Part shown: positions 10,150 through 18,207 of the stretch, piece by piece
Layout of the letters: the number at the start of each line of letters is the position of its first letter
How positions within the stretch are numbered: position 1 is the first letter of the stretch
DNA from: an uncultured Gammaproteobacteria bacterium
GTDB lineage: Bacteria; Pseudomonadota; Gammaproteobacteria; Steroidobacterales; GCA-2729495
Length of the DNA stretch: 55,696 nucleotides
Reading direction: 5' to 3'
NCBI GenBank assembly: GCA_937921935.1
Contig: CAKZWQ010000037.1
Coordinates: 1 to 55,696, forward strand
Position numbers and translations under genes: made by a program
The notes under the pieces: generated by a model
What the model was told of the DNA's origin: nothing
Databases searched by the model: none
Seen by the model: only the letters and a program-made list of their open reading frames with translations

Positions 10150-10238
10150 TGGCTGAGATTCTTTCACATCGAGAAATAGGCCGCCACGAATTCAAACAGC
10201 TTCTGTAAACTGCGTCGCGTTTCCTGCGAAGCTCTACA

Positions 10239-11228
10239 ATGCAAATTAGGACTCCCGCACTGCTGTTGCTGCTAGGCCTGGGTGCTTTGGCCTCCCTGGC
10301 CCTGGCCCTGGCCATTGGCAGTGGCAGCACGGGTCCGGCCGAGATGCTGGCAGCCTTGACGCGGGAGGGCGATCAGGCAGCGCAGGACATCGTTTTCAAC
10401 CTGCGATTGCCGCGGGCGCTGGCGGCCTTCGGGACCGGAGCCTGCCTGGCCCTGGCTGGCGTACTCATGCAGGTACTGTTGCGTAACCCGCTGGCCGACC
10501 CCTACATCCTTGGAACATCAGGCGGAGCCGCCGTGGCTGCCCTGACCGCGATGCTGCTGGGCGCTGCCGGCCTGCTGATCGATGCCGCCGCCTTTGGCGG
10601 CGCCCTGGCCAGTACTTTTCTGGTATTCGGGCTGGCGCGCGAACGCGGGGAATGGGCACCGGGAAGACTCTTGCTCACAGGCGTTGTCATCGCCGCCGGC
10701 TGGAGCGCCCTGATCAGCCTGTTGCTCGCTACATCGCCCGAAGCCGGACTGCGCGGCATGCTGTTCTGGTTAATGGGGGACTTTGCCTTTGCCGGCTCAC
10801 CGGTGCTGGTGCTGGCCGCCGCGCTGGTAGCTACCGTGCTGGGCACCCTGGGCAGTCGTGCCCTCAATTTACTGGCCACCGGTGATCAGCAGGCTGCCTT
10901 ACTCGGCCTGCCAGTTGCCGAAACCCGCACGGTGACCTACCTGGCCGCCGCCGCACTAACATCCGTGGCCGTCACCACGGCAGGCACCGTGGGTTTCATC
11001 GGCCTGGTGGTGCCTCACCTGCTGCGCCTGCTCGGTGCGACGAACCATCGCGCCCTGGTCCCGGGATCCGCGCTGGCGGGAGGAACCTTACTCGTCATCG
11101 CAGACACCGTGGCGCGAACTCTGCTGGCACCCCGCCAGTTGCCCGTGGGCGCCATCACCGCCGTGATCGGCGTGCCGCTATTCCTGTTGTTGTTGCGCCA
11201 GGGCCCTGGTCGCAGCCGACCCGCCTAA
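10239..11228 (+). CDS. btuC: FecCD-type ABC permease, vitamin B12 importer subunit
   Basis: A 329-aa inner-membrane permease of the FecCD family with about ten hydrophobic segments. Motifs RLPRALAAFGTGACLALAG and LRNPLADPYILGTSGGA are shared by cobalamin and siderophore permeases. I call it BtuC because the only other matching transport parts in the window (ATPase at 17367, riboswitch-controlled receptor at 18535, lipoprotein SBP at 21330) are for corrinoids. It stands alone on the plus strand, divergent from rppH and with its last 4 bp overlapping the tyrA 3' end; no riboswitch lies in the 71-bp upstream gap. A siderophore or haem substrate cannot be excluded from sequence alone. Confidence 0.85.
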   Translation: MQIRTPALLLLLGLGALASLALALAIGSGSTGPAEMLAALTREGDQAAQDIVFNLRLPRALAAFGTGACLALAGVLMQVLLRNPLADPYILGTSGGAAVAALTAMLLGAAGLLIDAAAFGGALASTFLVFGLARERGEWAPGRLLLTGVVIAAGWSALISLLLATSPEAGLRGMLFWLMGDFAFAGSPVLVLAAALVATVLGTLGSRALNLLATGDQQAALLGLPVAETRTVTYLAAAALTSVAVTTAGTVGFIGLVVPHLLRLLGATNHRALVPGSALAGGTLLVIADTVARTLLAPRQLPVGAITAVIGVPLFLLLLRQGPGRSRPA

Positions 11229-12313
11229 GCGCGGCGCGCCAGGTAATCGGAACCGTTCGCCATCAAGGCGACGAAAGCCTCGCGGTCACCCTGTTCGACA
11301 ATCGTGCGCAATCGGTCAACACCGGTAGCCAGGGCCAGCAAGGCCTCAGCGTTGAAGGGATTGTCGTGCTGAATCTCGAAATACAGTTCGGGACTTTCAC
11401 TCGCAACCCGTGATGCCACCTCCAGCTGGGCGTCGAAAGTGGTGCTGGACAGGGACTCCAGTCTGGGCAGGGACTCACCACTGTCAGCCAGAGCCGTGAA
11501 GAAAGCGATGTTCAGGGCATGGGACAGGCCCAGCACAAAAGCGATCAGCCGATCGTGCTCAGCCAGGGGCATATCAATCTGCTGCGCCATCGTGGAATCG
11601 AACAGTAACTTGGCTTCTGCGGTTGCCTCCGGCACGCCCACATCGAGAAACAACACATGTCGGCCGGACAGCAGCTGCGTGTCCGGACCAAACATGGGAT
11701 GCAGTGAAGTCACCCGTAAGCCCTTAGCTGCCAGCTGTTTCAGTGTGTCGGCCAGCGGTGCCTTCAGCGAACCGATATCGAATACCAGGCCATGCCGGCC
11801 CGCCTCACCGAAGGCAGCGAGAATTTCCTGGCTGGTCCGGATAGGTGCCGCCACAACAGTGAGGTCAAAGCTATCCGGGGTGGCTGACCAGTCCGGGACG
11901 CAATTGAAAGCTGCCGGCTGATGGAACGGATCGGCGATGGTCACTTCATAGCCCTGCGAATCCAGGAACTCGGCAAACCACTGCCCCATCTTGCCGCCAC
12001 CCCCAATGACCAGGGCCTGCTTGCCGCGTCCCCGACCTTCGGCGCGCACGCGAGCCCGTTCCTGCTTCGTCAGGGACGACTCGATCAGTAACTGCATCAG
12101 GGACTCGGCCAGTTCCGGCGGCAAACCCAGCGCCAAAGCCTGGTCACGAGCAGCATCGATGACCTGTTTTTCACGGCGAAAATCGCGGGTTGCCGTGCCT
12201 GTGGCCTGCTTGACCTCGCCGATACGGCCGACCACGGTCTGGCGTTCGGCAGCGAGGTCGATAATCTGCCGGTCGATGGCAGTCAGGCGGGCGCGAAGTT
12301 CTTCCAAGGTCAT
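11225..12313 (-). CDS. tyrA: T-protein: fused chorismate mutase / prephenate dehydrogenase
   Basis: Bifunctional tyrosine-biosynthesis enzyme: chorismate to prephenate, then oxidative decarboxylation to 4-hydroxyphenylpyruvate. Residues 1-90 are an AroQ-type chorismate mutase (LRARLTAIDRQIIDLAAER), followed at about 98 by a Rossmann fold (ALVIGGGGKMGQWFAEFLDSQ) and the prephenate dehydrogenase domain with the SLHPMFGPD motif. The 362-aa length matches TyrA of enteric and related bacteria. Convergent with btuC (4-bp overlap) and divergent from the gamma-glutamyltransferase-like gene. Confidence 0.95.
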   Translation of the reverse strand: MTLEELRARLTAIDRQIIDLAAERQTVVGRIGEVKQATGTATRDFRREKQVIDAARDQALALGLPPELAESLMQLLIESSLTKQERARVRAEGRGRGKQALVIGGGGKMGQWFAEFLDSQGYEVTIADPFHQPAAFNCVPDWSATPDSFDLTVVAAPIRTSQEILAAFGEAGRHGLVFDIGSLKAPLADTLKQLAAKGLRVTSLHPMFGPDTQLLSGRHVLFLDVGVPEATAEAKLLFDSTMAQQIDMPLAEHDRLIAFVLGLSHALNIAFFTALADSGESLPRLESLSSTTFDAQLEVASRVASESPELYFEIQHDNPFNAEALLALATGVDRLRTIVEQGDREAFVALMANGSDYLARRA

Positions 12314-12393
12314 GATGGCCCATAAGGTAACTTAGACGAGGATGTGTTGCCGACCGATAAAGTGACAGGCTCCGGTAGAATTCCGGCCGGATC

Positions 12394-13923
12394 ATGAATA
12401 ACCAGATCGCCATCGCCTCCAGTTCCTTCCTCGCGGCCGAGGCGGGCGCGGACATCGCCCGCGCCGGCGGCAACGCCGTGGACGCTGCCATTGCCGCCGC
12501 ACTGGTCTCCATGAATACCGAACCCGGCGTCTGCTCCCTGGGTTGCGGCGGTTATGTCACCGTGCGCGCGCCGGGCGAGGCGGCCATAACCTACGATGGC
12601 TATGTGGCGGTACCTGGCGCCGGCCGGGCGCCGGACCAGCAGGATCGGCTCGCCGTGCCAGTTCACCTTGAGTACGGCGGCGGGGTGGATACCGTTGTGG
12701 GCCCGGATACCATCGCCGTGCCTGGCGGAATCGCGCTGCTGGATGCCGCATCCCGCGCCTACGGCGCGCTGCCGTGGTACACCCTGTTCGAGCCGGCTGT
12801 GCAGATTACGCGCCGGGGTTTTCCTTTACCGGCTGCTTCCTTTCATTACCTGGAGTACTCGGGCGAGCCAATTTTCGGCCGCTCCGCCGACGGCAAACAG
12901 GCCCTGCATCACCCCGATGGCCGGCTCAAAGCAGCCGGTGAGAACATCGTGGTCCCCCACCTGGCCGACACACTGGAACGCATCGGACGCGTCGGGGCAG
13001 CAGACTTTTATACCGGTGAACTCGGCCAGGCCATGGCGAAGTTTGTGCTGGCAGCAGGAGGCCGACTCAACGAGCAGGACCTGGCAAGCTACGCCGTGCT
13101 GGAAAGGCCCAGCCTGATTAGCCGACTCGGTGATTGGGAAATTGCCACCAATCCGCCCCCGGCGGTTGGCGGCGCCGTGCTCAGTGCGATGCTCCAGCTC
13201 ATGGGTCAATCCCGGGAATTGACCTGGGATGCCGCCGGGCTGGCCCGCCTCATTCAGGTGCAACGCGCAGTGCTGGGCTATCGACGGGCGCGGCTGGACC
13301 TCAGCGACAACCTGGCCGGCGATGCCGAACGGCTGCTAACGGCAGCCGGTGCCGGTGACCTGACGACCCTGCTGGAATCTGGTTCCACCTGTCATACCTC
13401 GGCCGTGGACAGTAATGGCCTGGCCTGCAGTATTACCCTGTCCGCCGGTTATGGCGCAGGCGAAATGCCCCCGGGGACCGGTATCTGGCTCAACAATTGC
13501 CTGGGTGAACTGGAACTGAACAAGCGCGGCCTGGAGCCCGGGGCGCCGGGCTCGCGGCTGCCTTCCAACATGGCGCCGACCACGGCCGTCAGCAGCCACG
13601 GTGAAGTGCTGGCCATCGGCTCGCCGGGCGCCGACCGGATCACGACGGCGCTGCTCCAGACCCTGATCAATTACTTCGCGCTGGGCATGAGCCTGCAGGA
13701 GGCTGTCCAGCATCCCCGTCTGCATGTGGAATTTCATGGCGATGACTACCGGGTCGCCTGTGAGGAAAGCCTGGCCATTGATGCCAATCAGCCCACGCGT
13801 CACTTCCCCGGGCTGTCCATGTTTTTCGGCGGCGTCGGCGCAGCTGCCTGGCACCCTGAAACGGGCTTTGAAGTTGCCGCCGATCCCCGTCGAACCGGGG
13901 GCACATGGACATCAACCGACTGA
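12394..13923 (+). CDS. Gamma-glutamyltransferase family protein, no signal peptide
   Basis: An N-terminal-nucleophile hydrolase of the GGT family (509 aa). The autoprocessing/nucleophile threonine should be T332 in GSTCHTSAVD, matching the TTHYSVVD region of E. coli Ggt; downstream LPSNMAPT and GSPGADRI correspond to the small-subunit substrate loops, with GGS changed to GAD. The protein starts directly in the core (SSSFLAAEAGADI) and an in-frame TAG at 12376 rules out an upstream signal peptide, unlike classical periplasmic GGT. It overlaps the next gene by 19 bp. It may act on gamma-glutamyl compounds in the cytoplasm, or on another amide; the substrate is unknown. Confidence 0.88.
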   Translation: MNNQIAIASSSFLAAEAGADIARAGGNAVDAAIAAALVSMNTEPGVCSLGCGGYVTVRAPGEAAITYDGYVAVPGAGRAPDQQDRLAVPVHLEYGGGVDTVVGPDTIAVPGGIALLDAASRAYGALPWYTLFEPAVQITRRGFPLPAASFHYLEYSGEPIFGRSADGKQALHHPDGRLKAAGENIVVPHLADTLERIGRVGAADFYTGELGQAMAKFVLAAGGRLNEQDLASYAVLERPSLISRLGDWEIATNPPPAVGGAVLSAMLQLMGQSRELTWDAAGLARLIQVQRAVLGYRRARLDLSDNLAGDAERLLTAAGAGDLTTLLESGSTCHTSAVDSNGLACSITLSAGYGAGEMPPGTGIWLNNCLGELELNKRGLEPGAPGSRLPSNMAPTTAVSSHGEVLAIGSPGADRITTALLQTLINYFALGMSLQEAVQHPRLHVEFHGDDYRVACEESLAIDANQPTRHFPGLSMFFGGVGAAAWHPETGFEVAADPRRTGGTWTSTD

Positions 13924-16784
13924 ACAAACGAGGGGCAAGCTGTGCACTGGCTATTGGCTGCGCCCTGCTAACAGGCGCCCCGGGCGCTGCCGAGCAAGTC
14001 GTCAAGCTTGACGAGGGCTCGGCGATGCATGTCACCACGGATGCCACGGGCCGACGCATCAGCTTCGATCTGGCCGGCCTGGTCTGGGTCATGGACCCGG
14101 CTGACGGCAACGCCAGGCCGATCACTGCAGCCACACAGCTTGCCCGGCAACCCGCCCTCGCACCGGACGGGCAGCAGCTTGCTTATCTGACGGGCTTGCC
14201 GGGCCAACGGCAGCTGCAGCTGCTCGGCGACCTGCAGGGCTCGCCGCAACGCCTGACCTTCGGGGCCTTTGATCATGCTGCGCCCACCTGGCATCCGGAC
14301 GGACAGCGGCTGGCCTTCACATCCAATCGGGGCGGTGACCTGGCCATCTGGGAAATTGATATCGCCAGTCTGGACCTCAGACAAAGGACGTTCTCGCGCG
14401 GCAACGAACGAGATCCTGCCTACGATGCGCAGGGCAGCCGCCTGGCCTATGTGGCCAGTACACCGCTGGGACAGGGACTATTTGTGCTGGACGCCGCCGG
14501 CAAGACGAGCACCGTGCTGTCCGTCGAAGGCAGCCTGCATGCGCCTTCCTGGCGCCCCGACGGAAGCCTGCTGACCTTCGTTTACCGCACCGCCGGCGTC
14601 AGCGAACTGCGGATGTTGATTCTGTCGAATCCACCCGTTGTCAAAGCCCTGACTCGGGGGGAAAACGTCTTTGCATCGCCGGCGCGCTGGCTGGATAAAA
14701 ATACTTTCATCTATGCAGCCGACGGCCGCATTCGGCGGCGCCGTTTTGATGACTTCAGTGCGACGGACCTGTCGTTCCGCGCCCCGCTGCGGCTGCCCGC
14801 CCGGCCGGCCGTCACCGCCCAGGTCGATGCCGCTCGTGAAGCCCCAAACCCCGTCCAGGGCGTTACGGGTTTCGCGCAAACGGGCGCGCGGCGATTTGTC
14901 ACCGCCCTGGGCGATATCTGGGAACTGGATCGCGACGGCGCCGTGGTCAGCAAACTGAGCAGTGCCCCCTACTTTGAAACGCAATTAACGGCTTCACCTG
15001 ACGGCAGCCGGCTGGCGTTTCTGTCCGATCGCAGCGGCGAACTGCAACTGTGGACGATGGATACCGCGACTGGAATAAACCGGCAACTCACGCAGGAAAC
15101 GGGTACGCCGGAACAACCTGCCTGGCGACAGGACGGCACCGCCATCGCTTACCTGGTTGCGCCCCATCCCGGCGCCCGGACACGGGCCCTGAAAACCGTG
15201 GCCCTGGACACAGGCAAGATCGTCAACCTCGCACGAGGCCTGCCGCGCCCCACATCGCCAGACTGGTCACCCGATGGCCTGATCTTGCTGGCCCCGGCCA
15301 GCGGCGGACTGCTGGCCTATGCAGCAGACGGCAAGGCAGCCAGGGTGCCCGCCGGCCTGCCGGTAAATCCCGGCACTTTGCGCTGGTCTCCGGATGGCAG
15401 CTTTCTGGCCTGGGTCCAGGCCGGCCAGCTGCGCGTGTCGGCTCGTCAGGACACGGGTGAACTGGCGCCCCCCAAAGATATCGCGGCCGGGGCCAGCCAG
15501 CCGCGCTGGGTGGACGGCGGCCGGTCCCTGGCCTGGCTTGGCCCCGATGGTCTGATGACCTGGTCTGTTGCGGACCAAGCCAAAACATCCCTGCCCCTGC
15601 GCCTGACCTGGCAGGCCAGACCCGAACCCGGCGACCAGGCCCTGGTAATCAGGGCGGGACGTGTCTTTGATGGCCTGGGCCCTGACTACGAATACGCGCA
15701 GGACATCGTGATCAAGGACGGCCGAATTGTCGGCATGGGTCCGTGGCGTGACCCGCCCCCGGGCAAACTTTTTGATGCCCGTCACCTGACGGTGATGCCA
15801 GGCCTCATTGATCTTGCGGTTCGACCGGACGGGCCCCAGGCCGGCAGCGAAGGCCGTGCCTGGCTGGCCTATGGCGTCACCAGCATCCGGGAATTTTCGC
15901 GCGACCCTTACGCCACCCTGGAACGAATGGAAAGCTGGACCAGTCGGCAAAGACCCGGCCCCCGCCTGTTCCCGGTGGCGCGGGTCTGCGGCGCACCAAG
16001 CGACGGGGTGGCGGCAGACTACGCCCGCCGGGCGCGGCAATTGCAGGCCGTGGCCGTAGAACTTTGTGATGCAGAAAACGGGCCGGTCCAGGCCGAGTGG
16101 ATTGCGCAGGCCCAGGCGGCCGGGCTGATCAGCATCACGCCGCGAATCTTCCCCGGCGCGCTGCTCGGCGCCGAAGAAACCCTGCTGCTGGGCAACGGGA
16201 CCGGTTTTCCCGAAGCGGCCAATCGATTTGTCTATGGCGACGTTATCGACATTGCCGGCGCCGGCGGCCTGACCTCGATCTCGGGCCTGTCGGCCGTGGG
16301 CCTGGCCACTCTGGACCGCCGTCAGAACTGGTTTGCCGAAGCAGCCTTTAACGGCCTGTTCGGCGCTGCGCAAAGGGGCTGGTATCAGCAATCATGGCAG
16401 CAGCAGGCAAACCGATTCGGCCCCGCCCTGCGGGCTGAGGCCCGCACCGCCGGCCAGAGCCTGTTCCGGGCCATCGCGCGAGGCGCGCGGGTGGTAACGG
16501 GCAGTGGCTCCCCCGCGGTACCTCCCGGCCTGGGCACCCAGGCGGAACTGCAGCTATTGCGTGCCACCGGCCTGCAAAGTTTTGAGGTCCTGCGTATGGC
16601 CACCCGCGATGCCGCTGCCGCCCTGGGGGCCCAGCGGCAGCTGGGGCGCATTGGCCCCGGCATGCTGGCCGACCTGGTGCTGGTGGCCGGCGATCCCCTG
16701 CAGGACATCACGGCAACGGGCCAGGTCGTGGCGACCGTCGCCGCCGGCAGGCTGTATCCCCGTGAGAGCCTGCTTAATCCCTGA
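13905..16784 (+). CDS. Secreted TolB-like beta-propeller/amidohydrolase-fold protein, probably metal-free
   Basis: A 959-aa protein with a signal peptide (cleavage likely after GAPGAA near residue 29), TolB/WD40-like propeller repeats (about 40-580; repeated PDG-QRLAFTSNR-type blades) and an amidohydrolase-superfamily domain (about 582-955). The domain keeps the family scaffold (VIRAGRVFDGLG; VMPGLIDL; GMLADLVLVAGDPL), but the HxH metal site after PGLID is A638-V-R640, and the late catalytic Asp (usually in TG-[ST]-D) is G868 in TGSGS. The usual metal histidines are not visible. It is therefore probably not a hydrolase and may be a binding or scaffold protein. It overlaps the GGT-like gene by 19 bp. 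Confidence 0.85.
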   Translation: MDINRLNKRGASCALAIGCALLTGAPGAAEQVVKLDEGSAMHVTTDATGRRISFDLAGLVWVMDPADGNARPITAATQLARQPALAPDGQQLAYLTGLPGQRQLQLLGDLQGSPQRLTFGAFDHAAPTWHPDGQRLAFTSNRGGDLAIWEIDIASLDLRQRTFSRGNERDPAYDAQGSRLAYVASTPLGQGLFVLDAAGKTSTVLSVEGSLHAPSWRPDGSLLTFVYRTAGVSELRMLILSNPPVVKALTRGENVFASPARWLDKNTFIYAADGRIRRRRFDDFSATDLSFRAPLRLPARPAVTAQVDAAREAPNPVQGVTGFAQTGARRFVTALGDIWELDRDGAVVSKLSSAPYFETQLTASPDGSRLAFLSDRSGELQLWTMDTATGINRQLTQETGTPEQPAWRQDGTAIAYLVAPHPGARTRALKTVALDTGKIVNLARGLPRPTSPDWSPDGLILLAPASGGLLAYAADGKAARVPAGLPVNPGTLRWSPDGSFLAWVQAGQLRVSARQDTGELAPPKDIAAGASQPRWVDGGRSLAWLGPDGLMTWSVADQAKTSLPLRLTWQARPEPGDQALVIRAGRVFDGLGPDYEYAQDIVIKDGRIVGMGPWRDPPPGKLFDARHLTVMPGLIDLAVRPDGPQAGSEGRAWLAYGVTSIREFSRDPYATLERMESWTSRQRPGPRLFPVARVCGAPSDGVAADYARRARQLQAVAVELCDAENGPVQAEWIAQAQAAGLISITPRIFPGALLGAEETLLLGNGTGFPEAANRFVYGDVIDIAGAGGLTSISGLSAVGLATLDRRQNWFAEAAFNGLFGAAQRGWYQQSWQQQANRFGPALRAEARTAGQSLFRAIARGARVVTGSGSPAVPPGLGTQAELQLLRATGLQSFEVLRMATRDAAAALGAQRQLGRIGPGMLADLVLVAGDPLQDITATGQVVATVAAGRLYPRESLLNP

Positions 16785-17067
16785 GGCGTTGGAAAAATTT
16801 ACAGTCAGAGTTGGCCTGAGAGCTCATTTTTTGTCTATTCCACAGCTTTCCCACAGGCTGCTTCACCTGCATCAGGAAGCCAAACGGGCAGTGCCAGAGC
16901 GGGCTGCAAGGCGGATTTTCCTCCGGCGATCAGCGCCCTGAGGGCAATACTTGAGTCAGCCGGGTACAAGGACCCTGTCGGTATTCGTTACAACTGTCCG
17001 CCGATCGTGAGGAAAATACTAAACCTCAGATGGCCAAGCCTCTAATGTGCAAACCTTTTTGGCTCAC
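16785..17067 (+). other. Non-coding upstream region of the sRNA candidate
   Basis: No credible gene is seen. The stretch contains a small hairpin GCCC-TGA-GGGC near 16936-16945, without a T run, and TTACAACTGT at 16988-16997, which recurs at 17084-17093 over the downstream start site. Enhancer sites for a sigma-54 activator would be expected here, about 80-200 bp upstream of 17094, but no consensus palindrome of a named activator stands out. Confidence 0.4.
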
Positions 17068-17083
17068 TGGCACGGCAATTGCA
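17068..17083 (+). promoter_or_regulatory. Sigma-54 (RpoN) promoter
   Basis: TGGCACG (17068-17074), four bases, then TTGCA (17079-17083). This matches the sigma-54 consensus TGGCACG-N4-TTGCW at every position, with the invariant GG (17069-17070) and GC (17081-17082) exactly ten bases apart. Transcription should start about 12 bp downstream, near 17094. No protein gene follows within the next 220 bp before a strong terminator, so the target is most likely a small RNA. Such a promoter needs an enhancer-binding ATPase for activity. Confidence 0.75.
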
Positions 17084-17093
17084 TTACAACTGT

Positions 17094-17316
17094 GCGCACA
17101 AAAAAGAGGTTGCAGAAGCAGTGGCAATTTCGACATCTGATCACCAGACATCGAAGCCAGAAGAAGCGAATAACAAGAATAAGATAGTAGAAGAATAAGA
17201 AGCACAGGATATATAACAAAAATTACAATCCACCACAGCCTAGCTGCTGGTAAAGCAACCGAATTCGCGACAACAACAATAACCCGTAACCCCGCCTCCC
17301 TAGCGGGGTTTTTTTT
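17094..17316 (+). ncRNA. Candidate sigma-54-dependent A-rich small RNA (CrcZ-like design)
   Basis: Predicted ~223-nt transcript from the sigma-54 promoter to the intrinsic terminator. It has four runs of consecutive AAN triplets: five at 17169-17183, four at 17191-17202, three at 17215-17223 and four at 17272-17283. Such (ARN)n or AANAANAA tracts bind the distal face of Hfq, alone or with Crc. In Pseudomonas, the sigma-54-dependent RNAs CrcZ and CrcY carry several such motifs and sequester Hfq/Crc. The composition (Asn/Lys-like A-rich DNA in a high-GC genome) is striking. A small hairpin (CAGC/GCTG) lies near 17234-17244. A 25-codon GTG ORF (17121-17198) could make it dual-function. Identity with CrcZ is not claimed. 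Confidence 0.6.
17288..17316 (+). terminator. Rho-independent terminator of the sRNA candidate
   Basis: An 8-bp stem AACCCCGC / GCGGGGTT (17288-17295 with 17303-17310), a 7-nt loop, and eight T residues at 17309-17316. It reads on the plus strand and ends the transcript begun near 17094. The btuD start codon is 51 bp further on, so btuD needs its own promoter or read-through. Confidence 0.9.
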
Positions 17317-17366
17317 ACCCGCAAGAATTGGCTCGGCCTCATAACCGGGTGCTTTATGCTGCGGCC

Positions 17367-18194
17367 ATGCACGCTGACAGCACGAAGAACAATCCCGCCC
17401 TGCTGAGCACGACGGATCTGGCCATCACGGTCGCCGGCCGGCGACTGGTGAAAGCGCTGAACCTGGCGGTCCATGCCGGGCAGTTCATTGCTGTGCTGGG
17501 ACCCAACGGAGTGGGCAAGACTCTGACCCTGCTGACGCTGGCAGGCTTGCGTGAACCTGAGCAAGGCGACATACATCTGGGCGATACCCGATTGCGCCAG
17601 CTAAGCCGACCGGTCGTTGCGCGCCGCCTGGGACTCATGCTCCAGCATCAGACCGATCCCTTTCCCACCAGCGTGCTGGAGACCACTTTGCTGGGTCGCC
17701 ATGCGCGCAATGGAATCTGGGGCTGGGAAACGCCCGCTGACCGCCACCTGGCCCGCGATACGCTGGCTCGGGTGGATCTGGCCGGCTTCGAAGAACGCAC
17801 CGCAGCCACCCTCTCCGGCGGCGAGCGACGACGTCTGGCGCTGGCCACGCTGCTCATGCAGGACCCGGAGTTACTGCTGCTCGATGAACCACTGAACCAT
17901 CTGGACCCCCAGCACCGTTTCGCTGTGCTGGCTTGCCTCACGGAACTTTGTGCCGGTGGTAAAGCTGTGATTACCAGCCTGCATGACCCCATGCTAGCCG
18001 CGCAATACGCCAGCCACGTGCTGTTGTTGCATGGTGATGGCAGCTGGTTTTTCGGCCCGTCATCGCAACTGCTCAATCAGGCGCATCTCGAAGCCCTGTA
18101 TGACACGCCCTTCGTCGCGGTCCATCACGGCACGCGGCAACTGCTGATGCCCGTCGCACCTGACAACTTGACCCCCGGTAGAAGCGCCCCTTAG
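17367..18194 (+). CDS. btuD: ABC transporter ATPase, vitamin B12 import
   Basis: A 275-aa ATP-binding subunit that would power the BtuC-type permease. From the ATG at 17367: Walker A GPNGVGKT at 45-52, signature LSGGE at 149-153, Walker B LLLLDEP at 169-175 and H-loop H206. The FecE/BtuD subfamily is indicated by LGLMLQHQTDPFPTSVLETTLLG. A TTG at 17328 could extend it by 13 codons, but this would start only 12 bp after the terminator T run. It lies just upstream of the cobalamin riboswitch, which does not control it, and 6.1 kb from the permease gene. Confidence 0.88.
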   Translation: MHADSTKNNPALLSTTDLAITVAGRRLVKALNLAVHAGQFIAVLGPNGVGKTLTLLTLAGLREPEQGDIHLGDTRLRQLSRPVVARRLGLMLQHQTDPFPTSVLETTLLGRHARNGIWGWETPADRHLARDTLARVDLAGFEERTAATLSGGERRRLALATLLMQDPELLLLDEPLNHLDPQHRFAVLACLTELCAGGKAVITSLHDPMLAAQYASHVLLLHGDGSWFFGPSSQLLNQAHLEALYDTPFVAVHHGTRQLLMPVAPDNLTPGRSAP

Positions 18195-18207
18195 AGTCGC
18201 CGCTAGC

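Noticed and set aside
15267..16391. 374-codon minus-strand open frame opposite the amidohydrolase-fold gene
   Set aside because: Shadow frame with no recognisable motifs; the plus strand shows clear propeller and amidohydrolase scaffold motifs.
16825..16860. Sequences like CTATTCCACA and TTCCCACAG, similar to DnaA boxes
   Set aside because: Mismatched to TTATCCACA, only two, and no replication genes nearby; no evidence of an origin.
17094..17316. Identity of the small RNA as Qrr or GlmY/GlmZ, other sigma-54-dependent RNAs
   Set aside because: Length, A-rich tracts and lack of the recognisable core pairing sequences or neighbours (luxO, glrR/glmS) do not fit; CrcZ-type design fits better, though only by architecture.
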